A stretch of DNA of 64,000 bases from Chloroflexota bacterium. GTDB lineage: Bacteria > Chloroflexota > Anaerolineae > Aggregatilineales > Phototrophicaceae. Both the position numbers and the translations under genes were made by a program. This document shows, in pieces, positions 36,508-46,451 of the stretch (within the stretch, counting starts at the first letter, position 1; each line of letters opens with the position of its first letter). A model generated the notes under the pieces. It worked only from the letters and a program-made list of their open reading frames with translations, searched no databases and had not been told where the DNA came from. The stretch spans positions 1 to 64,000 of the forward strand of contig JACRPS010000003.1 in NCBI GenBank assembly GCA_016223085.1, written 5' to 3'.

Positions 36508-39215
36508 TAGCCTTTATGGTTTTTAGCGATGAGTTCGCGCGCTTTGTCGAGCGCCGCTGGCAGCCGGCTGGCGTCCTTGCCTCCTGCCTGCGCCAGGTTG
36601 GGACGTCCACCGCCGCCACCGCCCACCACCGCCGCGATCTCTTTAACCAGGTTGCCGGCATGTAAACCCTGTTTGGTCAGGTCATCGGTGACGGCCACCA
36701 GCAGTTGCGGCTTGCCGTCTACCACGCTGCCCAGCACCATCACACCGCTGCTGACCTTGTTACGGAACCAGTCGGACATTTCGCGCAGGTTTTCCATCGT
36801 CAGGCCGTCCAGGCTGGCAACCAGCGCCGGGACGCCGTTGATGGTTTCCAGATTCGCCACCATCTGATTAAAGGTACTACGGGCGATCTCCCGTTGCAAC
36901 TGCTGCATCTGCTTGCGGGTGGCCGCCAGTTCTTCCTGCAGCGCTTCCACCCGGTCGGCCACCTGCTCCGGCGTTGTACCCAGCCGCTGCGCGATTTCGC
37001 CCAGCGTGTGCCGCGTCCGCTGGATGTACTCCACGGCCCCGCGCCCGGTCAGCGCCTCTACGCGGCGGATGCCCGCGCTCACGCTGCCCTCGCTGACGAT
37101 CACAAACGGCCCGATCTCGCCGGTTTCGTGGACGTGCACGCCGCCGCACAGTTCGTAGCTGTAGCGGTCGCCGTTGTCGGCTACCACAATCGTCCGCACC
37201 CGGTCGCCGTACTTTTCGCCAAACAGCGCCATTGCGCCTTCCTGCCGCGCCTGCGCCAGCGATTTTTCTTCGGCCTGAACCGGGTAATTTTTGAGGATAA
37301 CCTCGTTCACCTGGGCTTCGATGTCCGCGATTTCTTCTGGCGTCAGCTTTTCGTTATGCACGAAGTCAAAGCGCAGCCGGTCCGGCGCCACCAGCGAGCC
37401 GCGCTGCTGGACGTGAGTGCCCAGCCGCCCGCGCAGCGCCGCGTGCAGCAGGTGTGTGCCGGTGTGGTTGCGCGTGATGTCCGCGCGCCGTTCGGCGTCC
37501 ACTTCCGCCCGCGCCGGGTCGCCCTCGCGCGGCGTGCCTTCGATCACTTCGCCGACGTGGACGATCAGGCCGCCGACCGGCTGTTTCATGTCCTCGACTT
37601 CGATCTCCCAGCCGTCGCCGCTGATTCTGCCGGTATCGCTGATCTGGCCGCCCGCTTCGACGTAAAACGGCGTTTTACCGAGCACCACCTCGACCTTTTC
37701 CCCGGCCATCACGCTGTCCACGCGCTGACCGTCGCGGAACAGCGCCAGCACACGGTCGTCTACCGTTGTTGGGCCGTATGGCTGGTACAGTACACCTCTA
37801 TCGCCCACCAGTTTGGCCGCTTTCAACTGTTTCAGCGTGTCGCCGTACAGTTCCGCCAGGTCAATTTCGCCCATGGCCTGGCCGCCGCCGCTGACTTCCG
37901 CGTGGCGCGCTTCTTCCTCGTTGAAGCCGCGCATGTCCACGCTGAAGCCGCGCTCGCCGGCGATGTCCTGAATCACCTGAATCGGCAGGCCGAGCGTGGC
38001 CTTCAGATAAAACGCTACCCGCCCCGGCAGTTCGGTTTTGCCGTTCTGCTGGAGCATGTCGAGTTCGGCTTCCAGTTCGCTCAGGCCGCGATCCAGTGTC
38101 CGGTGGAAGCGGATTTCTTCCTGCGTGATCGTCTTTTTGATCGCGTCAGCGCGTTCCACCAGTTCGGTATAATGCCCGCCCATGATGTCAATCACGGTCT
38201 GCGCCACTTCCGCCAGGAACGGCTGGTTGAAGCCCAGCTTCGCGCCAAACCGTGACGCCCGCCGGATCACCAGCCGGCACACCGAGTCGCGCCCTTTCGC
38301 GCCGGGCAGTACCCCGTCGGCGATCAGGAACACCGCCGCCCGCATGTGGTCGGCAATCACGCGGTACGGCACGATGTTCGCGTCGCGTTTGGCGTCGCTC
38401 TGGCCGGTCAGTTCCTGCGTCCTGAGGATGATCGGCATGAACAGGTCGGTTTCGTAGTTTGACTGGACGCCGTTGACCACGCTCAGGATGCGTTCCAGCC
38501 CCATGCCGGTATCCACACCGGGTGCGGGCAGCGGCACGTCGTACTGGCCGGTGTGGTCGGGGTCAGGCTGTGTCCGGTTGAACTGCATGAACACCAGATT
38601 CCACAGTTCGAGGAAGCGGTCATCTTCCGCTTCCAGCGACGGGATAATGTTGTCCATCCCGCGCTCCGGGTATTTGTCCCAGTGCAGTTCGCTGGTCGGG
38701 CCGCACGGCCCGGTTTCCGCCATCTGCCAGAAGTTGGTTTTGGCGCCCAGCCGCGCCACGCGCCGGGGGTCAACCCCGATCTCATTTACCCAGATGTTAT
38801 AGGCTTCGTCGTCGTTGTGGTACACCGTGAACGCCAGCCGGTCCGCCGGCAGGCCATAGACTTCCGTCAGCAGCGTATAGGCGAACTTAATCGCATCGCG
38901 TTTGAAATAATCGCCGAAGCTGAAGTTGCCGAGCATCTCGAAGAACGTGTGGTGGCGCGGCGACGGACCGACTGTTTCCAGATCGTTATGTTTTCCCGAC
39001 ACCCTTAGACACTTTTGCGAGGTGGTAGCTCTCTTATAAGGGCGCTTGTCCAGACCCAGAAACACATCCTTAAACTGCACCATGCCTGCATTGGTGAACA
39101 GCAGCGTTGGGTCATTCGACGGGATGAGCGACGACGACGGCACCTGCTGGTGTCCCATTTCTTCAAAGTAATCTAAAAATGCCTGGCGCGCTTCGGCGCT
39201 GGTCATTGCTCTCAT
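36507..39215 (-). CDS. alaS: Alanyl-tRNA synthetase
   Basis: FLDYFEEMGHQQVPSSSLIPSNDPTLLFTNAGMVQFKDVFLG; NHTGTHLLHAALR; CGGVHVHETGEIG; GGGGGGRPNLAQAGG. Confidence 0.97.
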   Translation of the reverse strand: MRAMTSAEARQAFLDYFEEMGHQQVPSSSLIPSNDPTLLFTNAGMVQFKDVFLGLDKRPYKRATTSQKCLRVSGKHNDLETVGPSPRHHTFFEMLGNFSFGDYFKRDAIKFAYTLLTEVYGLPADRLAFTVYHNDDEAYNIWVNEIGVDPRRVARLGAKTNFWQMAETGPCGPTSELHWDKYPERGMDNIIPSLEAEDDRFLELWNLVFMQFNRTQPDPDHTGQYDVPLPAPGVDTGMGLERILSVVNGVQSNYETDLFMPIILRTQELTGQSDAKRDANIVPYRVIADHMRAAVFLIADGVLPGAKGRDSVCRLVIRRASRFGAKLGFNQPFLAEVAQTVIDIMGGHYTELVERADAIKKTITQEEIRFHRTLDRGLSELEAELDMLQQNGKTELPGRVAFYLKATLGLPIQVIQDIAGERGFSVDMRGFNEEEARHAEVSGGGQAMGEIDLAELYGDTLKQLKAAKLVGDRGVLYQPYGPTTVDDRVLALFRDGQRVDSVMAGEKVEVVLGKTPFYVEAGGQISDTGRISGDGWEIEVEDMKQPVGGLIVHVGEVIEGTPREGDPARAEVDAERRADITRNHTGTHLLHAALRGRLGTHVQQRGSLVAPDRLRFDFVHNEKLTPEEIADIEAQVNEVILKNYPVQAEEKSLAQARQEGAMALFGEKYGDRVRTIVVADNGDRYSYELCGGVHVHETGEIGPFVIVSEGSVSAGIRRVEALTGRGAVEYIQRTRHTLGEIAQRLGTTPEQVADRVEALQEELAATRKQMQQLQREIARSTFNQMVANLETINGVPALVASLDGLTMENLREMSDWFRNKVSSGVMVLGSVVDGKPQLLVAVTDDLTKQGLHAGNLVKEIAAVVGGGGGGRPNLAQAGGKDASRLPAALDKARELIAKNHKG

Positions 39216-39347
39216 GACAGCCGGTTATCCTTGCTTATTCGGTGGTAATCCCCCAAAATTATAGTGGGTGCGGGAAGGGTTCACAAGGGATAGGATGACA
39301 CGACCGATACAGCGTATAATCCAGTAAGAAGCGAGAGGATAAACTGA

Positions 39348-39599
39348 ATGGCAGCATCGGACATTGTCTCTGTTTACGATGAGTTTCTGGAATACCTGGC
39401 ACAGCAGGCGACGCCTGAGCAAATTCTGGCATTTAAGGCATCTGAAGCCGCTCAACGTCGCGCTGATGAGCTAACCGAACGTAACAAGGCGGGAACACTG
39501 ACGCCGGATGAAGCCTACGAGCTTGAGCAGATGCTACGCTTTAACCGCTTGGTTTCTCGGCTGAAAGCAAAAGCTGTGAAGGCATTACGTCAGCCGTGA
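39348..39599 (+). CDS. Small conserved-type hypothetical protein paired with HNH gene
   Basis: 83 aa; stop overlaps the start (GTGA) of the downstream HNH gene. Confidence 0.65.
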   Translation: MAASDIVSVYDEFLEYLAQQATPEQILAFKASEAAQRRADELTERNKAGTLTPDEAYELEQMLRFNRLVSRLKAKAVKALRQP

Positions 39600-40000
39600 G
39601 TCAGATTCCTAATTCGATACGCTACCAAGTGCGACAGCGAGCGAATAAACGTTGTGAATATTGCGGCTTGCCGGAAGGTTTTAGTTTCTATGGCCACCAG
39701 GTAGACCATATCATCTCGGTAAAACACAAAGATTCGTCAGATTTAAACAATCTCGCTTGGGCTTGTTTTGACTGTAACAACACCAAAGGCAGTGATGTTG
39801 CCGCCTATGATGATGAGACGGGACAGCTTGTACCGTTGTTTAATCCTCGAACACAAAGTTGGAATGAACATTTTGATTTAGATGGGGCAATAATTGTTGG
39901 GATAACCGCCATTGGTCGGGCAACTGTATCATTTCTCAAGCTGAATCGAGACGAACAGGTAAACACACGAAGCGACCTAGTCGAAATCGGCCTCTGGTAA
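39596..40000 (+). CDS. HNH endonuclease
   Basis: RCEYCGLPEGFSFYGHQVDHIISVKHKDSSDLNNLAWACFDCNNTKG. Confidence 0.88.
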   Translation: MSQIPNSIRYQVRQRANKRCEYCGLPEGFSFYGHQVDHIISVKHKDSSDLNNLAWACFDCNNTKGSDVAAYDDETGQLVPLFNPRTQSWNEHFDLDGAIIVGITAIGRATVSFLKLNRDEQVNTRSDLVEIGLW

Positions 40001-40063
40001 TTCCCCCTGTTCGTGTATACTCTTTGAACTTCGGCCTACCCAAATTATTCAGGACAACCTTTT

Positions 40064-41311
40064 ATGCCATCCATTGACGAGCAAGTCGAAATCCTCATGT
40101 CGGGCGCGGAGTACGGCGACCCGCAAATCAAGGAAAATATGACGCGTGAACTGCGCGAACGCCTGATCGAGTCGGAGAAAACCGGGCGACCGCTGAAGGT
40201 CTACTGCGGCTACGACCCGCGCACGTCCGATCTGCACCTGGGGCACACCATCACCATGCGCAAGCTGCGCCAGTTCCAGGACTTCGGCCATGACGTGACG
40301 TTTTTGGTCGGCACGTTTACCAGCCTGATCGGCGATCCCTCCGACAAGGACAAGGCGCGCGACCAGTTGACCCGCGAGCAGGTCGAGGAAAACGCCCGCA
40401 CCTACGCCGAGCAGGCGTTTAAAATCCTCGACCGCGAACGCACCCGCGTCCGCTTTAACGACGAATGGCTGTCTACGCTCGATTTTGCCGACATCATCCG
40501 GCTGGCGAGCAACTTCACGGTGCAGCAGTTTTTGGTGCGCGAGAACTTCAAAAAGCGCCTGGACGCGGGCGAACCGATCTACCTGCACGAGATGTTCTAC
40601 GGCTTGATGCAGGGGTACGACGCTGTTGCCCAGGAAACCGATGTGCAGGTCGGCGGGCAGGACCAACTCTTTAACATCCTCGTCGCCGGGCGCAAACTGC
40701 AGGAGGCGATGGGACAGCGGCCACAGGTGGCAATCATCATGGGCGAAAGCCTGCCCGGCACGGACGGCGAGATCAAGATGAGCAAGAGCCTGGGCAATCA
40801 CATCCCGATTCTGTCCGAGCCGTTTGACATGTTTGGCAAGGTGATGAGCGTGCCGGACAAGGCGCTGCTGATCTACCACAAGCTGCTGCTGGGCTGGACG
40901 CCGCAGCAGTTGGCCGACCTGAAGAATGGCCTCGAAACCGGCGTACTGCATCCCAACACCGAGAAAATGCGGCTGGCGCGCACGCTGGTTAGCATCTTCC
41001 ACAGCCCGGAAGCCGCCGAAGCCGCGCAGAAGAAGTGGGACGAGGTGTTCCGCAGTCACGGCGGCCTGCCCACCGACATGCCGCAGGAAGTGCTGTCGAG
41101 TGAGGAGCGCGTGGTGGACATCCTGCGCCGGCTGAATATGGTTGCCAGCGGCGGCGAGGCCAAGCGCCTGATGGAGCAGAAGGGCATCCGCCTGAATGAA
41201 CTGCCGGTGACCGACCCGCAGGCGGTTATCACCCGCGACATGCTGCCCGCCGTGTTACAGGTCGGCAAGCGCAAGTTCGTGCGGCTCGTCAGCCCGACCG
41301 ATGGGAAATAG
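40064..41311 (+). CDS. tyrS: Tyrosyl-tRNA synthetase
   Basis: KVYCGYDPRTSDLHLGHTITMRKLRQFQDFGHDVTFLVGTFTSLIGDPS; KMSKSLGNHI; C-terminal S4-like region. Confidence 0.95.
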   Translation: MPSIDEQVEILMSGAEYGDPQIKENMTRELRERLIESEKTGRPLKVYCGYDPRTSDLHLGHTITMRKLRQFQDFGHDVTFLVGTFTSLIGDPSDKDKARDQLTREQVEENARTYAEQAFKILDRERTRVRFNDEWLSTLDFADIIRLASNFTVQQFLVRENFKKRLDAGEPIYLHEMFYGLMQGYDAVAQETDVQVGGQDQLFNILVAGRKLQEAMGQRPQVAIIMGESLPGTDGEIKMSKSLGNHIPILSEPFDMFGKVMSVPDKALLIYHKLLLGWTPQQLADLKNGLETGVLHPNTEKMRLARTLVSIFHSPEAAEAAQKKWDEVFRSHGGLPTDMPQEVLSSEERVVDILRRLNMVASGGEAKRLMEQKGIRLNELPVTDPQAVITRDMLPAVLQVGKRKFVRLVSPTDGK

Positions 41312-41320
41312 CGAGATCAA

Positions 41321-41347
41321 AAACGGGGTCAGCATGTGACCCCGTTT
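41321..41347. terminator. Hairpin after tyrS, possibly bidirectional
   Basis: AAACGGGGTC-AGCATGT-GACCCCGTTT: perfect 10-bp stem in a convergent intergenic region. Confidence 0.7.
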
Positions 41348-41352
41348 CGTTT

Positions 41353-41379
41353 GTAGGGACACGATATATCGTGTCCTAC
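41353..41379. repeat. Palindromic dispersed repeat
   Basis: GTAGGGACACGATATATCGTGTCCTAC; one base short of symmetric; same family as 32379-32406. Confidence 0.75.
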
Positions 41380-41397
41380 GTGGTTTAAACGCTGTCC

Positions 41398-42555
41398 CTA
41401 CTGCTGCGCTTCCACGCCCAGCAGCCCGTTAATCATGTGAATCGTGCCGTTGGTGGCCGGGATGTTCACCGCAATCACCTGATTGCCGTTCAGGTAGATG
41501 CCATCTTCGCGGGTTTCCGGCGTCAGCGTTTGCCCGCCCAGCGCGGTCATCGGCTGCTCGGCATTGGCGACATCCATAGACTTGAGGTCGCCTTCCACGA
41601 TGTACCCTTGCAGCCACGTCCTGAGCGCGTCGGCATCATTCATCACGTCCGCCGGGATGTTGTCCATCAGGAAACCCGCCGGCACAAACAGTGTGTACGG
41701 CCCTTCGCCATTCAGCGTTTCCGCCAGCCCGGCCTGTTCCAGCGCGTCGGCAAACGGCGTCAGCGTGTCATCCGCCCGTAGCGCGTCCATGATCGTGCCC
41801 GGTTCTTCCATCTTGCCCTGCACCAGCCAGATGTCAGCCATCGGCGTTTCGTGTACCAGTGTCTGATAACCACCCTCTGGCGTTGGCAGCAGCGCGATCA
41901 GATACACGTTGCCCTCGGTAATGTCAACTTCGCCCAGGTCGGCCACGACCGTATCCGCTGTGCCTGATTCCATGAAACGCATGGTAAATGTCCCGCTGTC
42001 ATCACGCAGACCGGTCCAACTGGTCGTGCCGTCAGGATTACCTAGCGAAGCCAGCGCCGGCACGTACACCACGTCGTCCCGCACCAGATCAACCGGAACG
42101 CCACCGGGAACGGCATTCACAAACGTCACGTAAGACGTGCCGGGAATGAGTTCGGGGAAGGTTTCATCAATCACTTCCAGTTTCACGCTGCCGTCTTCCG
42201 CCGGCACTGCCGCGACGGTTGAGAAAGTATTGGCAGCCAGGTTCAGTTCTGCCGCTTGCGCCGCGCCAGCCGAGGCATTGTACGTGCCCGCCGGGATAGC
42301 CATCCAGTCGCTGACGCTGCCAAATTCAACGTTTTCAAACCCGGTCGCTTCGTCGTCCAGTGTCAGGCTGACCGCGCCAGCATCCGGCGCGAAGTTCGCA
42401 AACCGCACGAAAGCCATGTCTTCCGCGTTCTCGGCGCTCCCGCCAGTGTCGGCCTGCATCGTCGCCTCGGCGGTCGCCTCCGGTGTGCTTTCCTGCGCCA
42501 TGACCGGGAAGGCCACAACCAGTAGCAGAGTCAGTAGAATCAGGACTTTACGCAT
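41398..42555 (-). CDS. Secreted DUF4397-like + fasciclin domain protein
   Basis: Signal peptide; FVRFANFAPDAGAVSLTLDD...; C-terminal FAS1 GTIMDALRADDTLTPFADALEQAGL...YTLFVPAGFLMDNIP...GTIHMINGLL. Confidence 0.88.
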   Translation of the reverse strand: MRKVLILLTLLLVVAFPVMAQESTPEATAEATMQADTGGSAENAEDMAFVRFANFAPDAGAVSLTLDDEATGFENVEFGSVSDWMAIPAGTYNASAGAAQAAELNLAANTFSTVAAVPAEDGSVKLEVIDETFPELIPGTSYVTFVNAVPGGVPVDLVRDDVVYVPALASLGNPDGTTSWTGLRDDSGTFTMRFMESGTADTVVADLGEVDITEGNVYLIALLPTPEGGYQTLVHETPMADIWLVQGKMEEPGTIMDALRADDTLTPFADALEQAGLAETLNGEGPYTLFVPAGFLMDNIPADVMNDADALRTWLQGYIVEGDLKSMDVANAEQPMTALGGQTLTPETREDGIYLNGNQVIAVNIPATNGTIHMINGLLGVEAQQ

Positions 42556-42660
42556 ACATATCCCTCCGTATTGCAGATTTTCGGATAGTTGCAGCGTATA
42601 CAGTCCAGGTTAGAGTGATCGTAAATGCGGGCTGAACCGTAACGACTTTTGATGGACTTC

Positions 42661-43656
42661 TTACGGAAGCAGCACCGCCGCGCCCTGAATTTGCCCCTGT
42701 TTGAGCCGGCGCAGGGCATGGTTGGCGTCGTCGAGGTCAAACCGCTGGGTAGCCGTGTGAATGGGGATTTGCGCCGCGAGAGGCATAAATGCTTCCGCGT
42801 CCTGCCGTGTGGCGTTGGCGACGCTGCGCACTGTGCGCTCGTGCCACAGCAGCGCGTAGGGCATGGCGGGCAGGTCGCTCATGTGAATCGCGTTGATGCA
42901 CAGCGTCCCGCCTTTGCGCAGATGGCCGAGCGCCAGCGGCACAATCCAACCAGCAGGGGCAAAGATGATGCTCCGGTCAAGCGGGCGCGGCGGTTCGTCC
43001 TGCGCCTGCCCTACCCACGAAGCGCCCAGGTCAAGCGCGTGACGCTGATGCTCCGCACTGCGGGTAAACACATACACCTCGCAGCCCCAGTGTCGCGCCA
43101 CCTGGATGCAGATGTGCGCGCTCCCGCCGAAGCCGTACAGCCCCAGCCGTTCGCCCGGCTGTATCTCCGACAGCTTGAGCGAACGGTAGCCAACAATACC
43201 CGCGCACAGCAGCGGCGCGGCTTCCTCATCGCTAAAGCGTTCCGGGATGGCGACGGCAAACGCTTCCGGCACGGTGGTGTAGTCGGCATAGCCGCCCATC
43301 GCGGTGTAGCCGGTGAACAGCGCGTTGTCGCACAGGTTTTCCTGCTCACTGCGGCAGTAGTCGCACGTGCCGCAGGTCTGATGCAGCCACGGGATGCCGA
43401 CCCGCGCGCCCGGCTGAAAGCGCGTCACGCCCGCGCCAACCGCTTCTACCACGCCCACAATTTCATGGCCGGGGATGATCGGCAGCGCCGGGTTCGGCAG
43501 TTCGCCTTCAACCACATGTAAATCCGTATGGCATACACCGCAGGCACGGATTTTGACCAGCAGATGACCCGGCGGCGGGGCCGGTCGGGGAATGTCTTCC
43601 AGCCGCAGCGGCGCGCTTTGTATCGGGGCGGGGGTGTGAAGAACCTGGGCTTTCAT
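42661..43656 (-). CDS. Zinc-dependent alcohol dehydrogenase
   Basis: CGVCHTDLHVVEGELPNPALPIIPGHEIVGVV; GIPWLHQTCGTCDYCRSEQENLC; LGLYGFGGSAHICIQVA. Confidence 0.93.
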   Translation of the reverse strand: MKAQVLHTPAPIQSAPLRLEDIPRPAPPPGHLLVKIRACGVCHTDLHVVEGELPNPALPIIPGHEIVGVVEAVGAGVTRFQPGARVGIPWLHQTCGTCDYCRSEQENLCDNALFTGYTAMGGYADYTTVPEAFAVAIPERFSDEEAAPLLCAGIVGYRSLKLSEIQPGERLGLYGFGGSAHICIQVARHWGCEVYVFTRSAEHQRHALDLGASWVGQAQDEPPRPLDRSIIFAPAGWIVPLALGHLRKGGTLCINAIHMSDLPAMPYALLWHERTVRSVANATRQDAEAFMPLAAQIPIHTATQRFDLDDANHALRRLKQGQIQGAAVLLP

Positions 43657-43672
43657 TCGCCTTAGACCATCT

Positions 43673-43702
43673 GTCGGGGAGGGTTTATAAACCCTCCCCG
43701 AC
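43673..43702. repeat. Perfect 30-bp palindrome
   Basis: GTCGGGGAGGGTTTATAAACCCTCCCCGAC. Confidence 0.85.
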
Positions 43703-43707
43703 TACAT

Positions 43708-44451
43708 CTATTTCGGCTGCGACAGCAGCAGCGCGATACTGGCGAAAAACAGCAGGACGATCATGATCTGTTCAAACACGCGGGGGTTCACCCACCCCAC
43801 AAACTTCCGCCCGAACCAGATACTTGGCGGAATCAGTGGCAGCGCCCACAGGATACCGGTGAAGTGCTGCCAGTCAAGCACTCCGGCCAGCAGCACGCCG
43901 GGCAGCTTCAGCGCGTTGACGATGGCAAACAGCAGCGTGGTATTGGCGATAAACACGACCGGGCTGACGTTTTGCAGCAGCATGTAGGCGGTAAACGGCG
44001 GCGCGCCCACGTTTGCCAGTGCCGATGCGAAACCGGACAGCCAGCCTACCAGCCAGCCATGCCACCGCTGCGGCTGATACTGCACCGTTCGTAGCCGTTC
44101 GCTGCCGATTTTGTACAGGATAACCAGCAGCGTAAACGCGCCCAGAATCCGGCGGAACAGCAGATCGTGCTGCGCCAGCGACGCCAGCAGCAGACTACCC
44201 ATCGCCACGCCGAGCACCGCCATTGGCAGCAGCAGCTTCACCTGCTGCGTGTCCCACCGCTTCCAGTACACCCACAGCGCGAACACGTCCGCCACCATCA
44301 GCAGCGGCAGCACAATCCCAACCGCTTCGCCGGCGGGCATCACGGTGACGAGAATCGGCGTGACCAGCGCCACCGGCACCGGCCCGCCCAGACCGCCTTT
44401 GGAAAGTCCAATCAGCAGCGTTGCCAGCAGGATGGCGACAGCATATGGCAT
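43708..44451 (-). CDS. TauE/SafE family sulfite/anion exporter
   Basis: GLSKGGLGGPVPVALVTPILV...SALANVGAPPFTAYMLLQ; multiple TM segments. Confidence 0.85.
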   Translation of the reverse strand: MPYAVAILLATLLIGLSKGGLGGPVPVALVTPILVTVMPAGEAVGIVLPLLMVADVFALWVYWKRWDTQQVKLLLPMAVLGVAMGSLLLASLAQHDLLFRRILGAFTLLVILYKIGSERLRTVQYQPQRWHGWLVGWLSGFASALANVGAPPFTAYMLLQNVSPVVFIANTTLLFAIVNALKLPGVLLAGVLDWQHFTGILWALPLIPPSIWFGRKFVGWVNPRVFEQIMIVLLFFASIALLLSQPK

Positions 44452-44476
44452 GATGAATCCGGCAGTTCCCTCGGCG

Positions 44477-44965
44477 CTATCGGTTCGGCTGCCAGGTGAG
44501 TTGCTCGCGCACCTGCAAATCGGTGTGGCGGATTTTCATCGCCAGATCGGCGGCCAGGTTGCGCATCAGCCGGTAGCCAAGCTGGGGATAGGTGTCGCAC
44601 AGCAGCATCAGCTTGTCACGCGGGATGGAGATCAGGTGCGTTTCCGGCGCGGAACAGCGCGCCCCGGCGGAGCGCACGCCTTCGTCCACCAGCGACACTT
44701 CGCCGAACGACTGCCCGCGCCGCAGTGTGGCAATCGTGAACATGCTGGTTTCGTTATCCTTCTTGCCCACCAGCGCCGGGTTTACCACGATTTCCACCTC
44801 ACCGTTGGCAATCACATACAGTTCGGTGCCAGGGGTATTTTCTTCAAAAACCAGATCGCCCGCCTGGTAATATTTTTCGCTGCAAATCGAGGCTACCAGC
44901 TCAAGCTGCGTGTTGGTCAATTCATAAAAAATGTCCGCCTGCTTCAAAATGGTAATGAAGGACAT
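44477..44965 (-). CDS. Cyclic-nucleotide-binding domain protein
   Basis: LVFEENTPGTELYVIANGEVEIVVNP...GQSFGEVSLVDEGVRSAGARC. Confidence 0.88.
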   Translation of the reverse strand: MSFITILKQADIFYELTNTQLELVASICSEKYYQAGDLVFEENTPGTELYVIANGEVEIVVNPALVGKKDNETSMFTIATLRRGQSFGEVSLVDEGVRSAGARCSAPETHLISIPRDKLMLLCDTYPQLGYRLMRNLAADLAMKIRHTDLQVREQLTWQPNR

Positions 44966-45149
44966 TCGGCTGCTCCTATCCCTCTGAACCCGTTTTGGGG
45001 AAGATGTGGTCTAGCCGTGATTGTAGCATAACTGTAAGGCGCGTCAAAACAGCCGCAGACCGGGAAGTGGGGAGAATCATGGTCATGGACACTGGACTTA
45101 AGCCCACTGCCAGAAATGACATCTCCACTGTGCGCCCCTACGCACGAAT

Positions 45150-46449
45150 ATGATCTTGCAAAAACGGCGCAGAACCTTTACTCTCAGCCACAGGCACGGC
45201 TTGAGTAAAGGGTTAACCATCGTGGCCGACGAATTACGCGCCCAGCCGCTCCCCTACCCCATCTGGGGCGAGCAGTACATTGACCCTGAATCGCGGGCGC
45301 AGATGGACGCCGCCATGAGCCTGCCCATCAGCGTGGCCGGCGCGCTGATGCCCGATGCGCACGTGGGTTACGGCCTGCCCATCGGCGGCGTGCTGGCGAC
45401 CGATAACGCCGTTATCCCCCTACGCCGTCGGCGTGGACATCGCCTGCCGCGTCCGGCTCTCCATCTTCCCCGAATCCCCGATTGCCTTGAAGCAGCGCAG
45501 CGGCCAGTTTCAGAAGGCGCTGCTGGAACAGACACTGTTTGGCGCCGGCAAGGAATGGACCGGCAGCAGGCGCGCCCAGCACGACGTGCTGGACGACCCC
45601 GCCTGGGAAGCGACGAAGTTCCTGAAATCGCTTAAGGATATTGCTTACGGCCAGCTTGGCACCAGTGGCAGCGGCAACCACTTTGTTGATTGGGGCGCGC
45701 TGCGGCTGGAAAAGGACGCGCCTGACCTGGGGCTGAAAGCCGGGGAATACCTAGCGCTGCTGTCCCACAGCGGATCGCGCGGCGTCGGCTTTAAGATTGC
45801 TAATCTGTATTCGGAACTGGCGATGAAGCTGCACCCTGATCTCGATAAAAAAGTCCGCCATCTGGCCTGGCTGCCGCTGGACTGGCACGAAGGCCAGGAA
45901 TACTGGCTGGCGATGGGACTGGCCGGGCGTTTCGCCTCCGCCAATCACCAGATTATCCACAGCCGCGTGGCAAAAGCGGTCGGTTTGAAGCCGGCAGCGA
46001 CGGTCGAAAATCATCACAATTTCGGATGGGTGGAAACGATCCCTGCCCCGGCTGGATTTGCCGACCGGGAGCGTAAGGTCATCGTCCACCGTAAGGGTGC
46101 GACGCCGGCGGGCAAAGGCGTACTCGGCTTTATCCCCGGCTCGATGGCCGACGCCGGCTATATCGTGCGCGGCAGGGGCGTGGTCGAATCGCTCAATTCG
46201 GCGGCGCACGGCGCGGGGCGGATCATGAGCCGCCGCAAGGCGCTGGACACCATCACCAAAACCGAGCGCGACCGTTACCTGAAAGCGCGCGGTGTAACGC
46301 TGCTGGGCGCGGGACTGGACGAATCGCCGCAGGCTTACAAGCCGATTGAGGACGTGATCGCGGCGCAGGCGGAACTGGTGGACATCGTGGGTAAGTTTAC
46401 GCCTATGATCGTGCGAATGGATGGCACGGGCAGCAAAGCCGAGGATTAA
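45150..46449 (+). pseudogene. rtcB: RtcB-family RNA ligase split by an apparent +1 frameshift at a C5 run
   Basis: Frame 1: MPDAHVGYGLPIGGVLATDNAVIP. Continues in another frame as YAVGVDIACRVRLSIFP...GTSGSGNHFVDWG...ALLSHSGSRGVG...VENHHNF. Removing one C from 45416-45420 joins them. Confidence 0.8.
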
Positions 46450-46451
46450 TT

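Noticed and set aside
36705-38255. 516-aa plus-strand ORF opposite alaS
   Set aside because: Low-complexity His/Arg/Val-rich shadow ORF opposite alanyl-tRNA synthetase.
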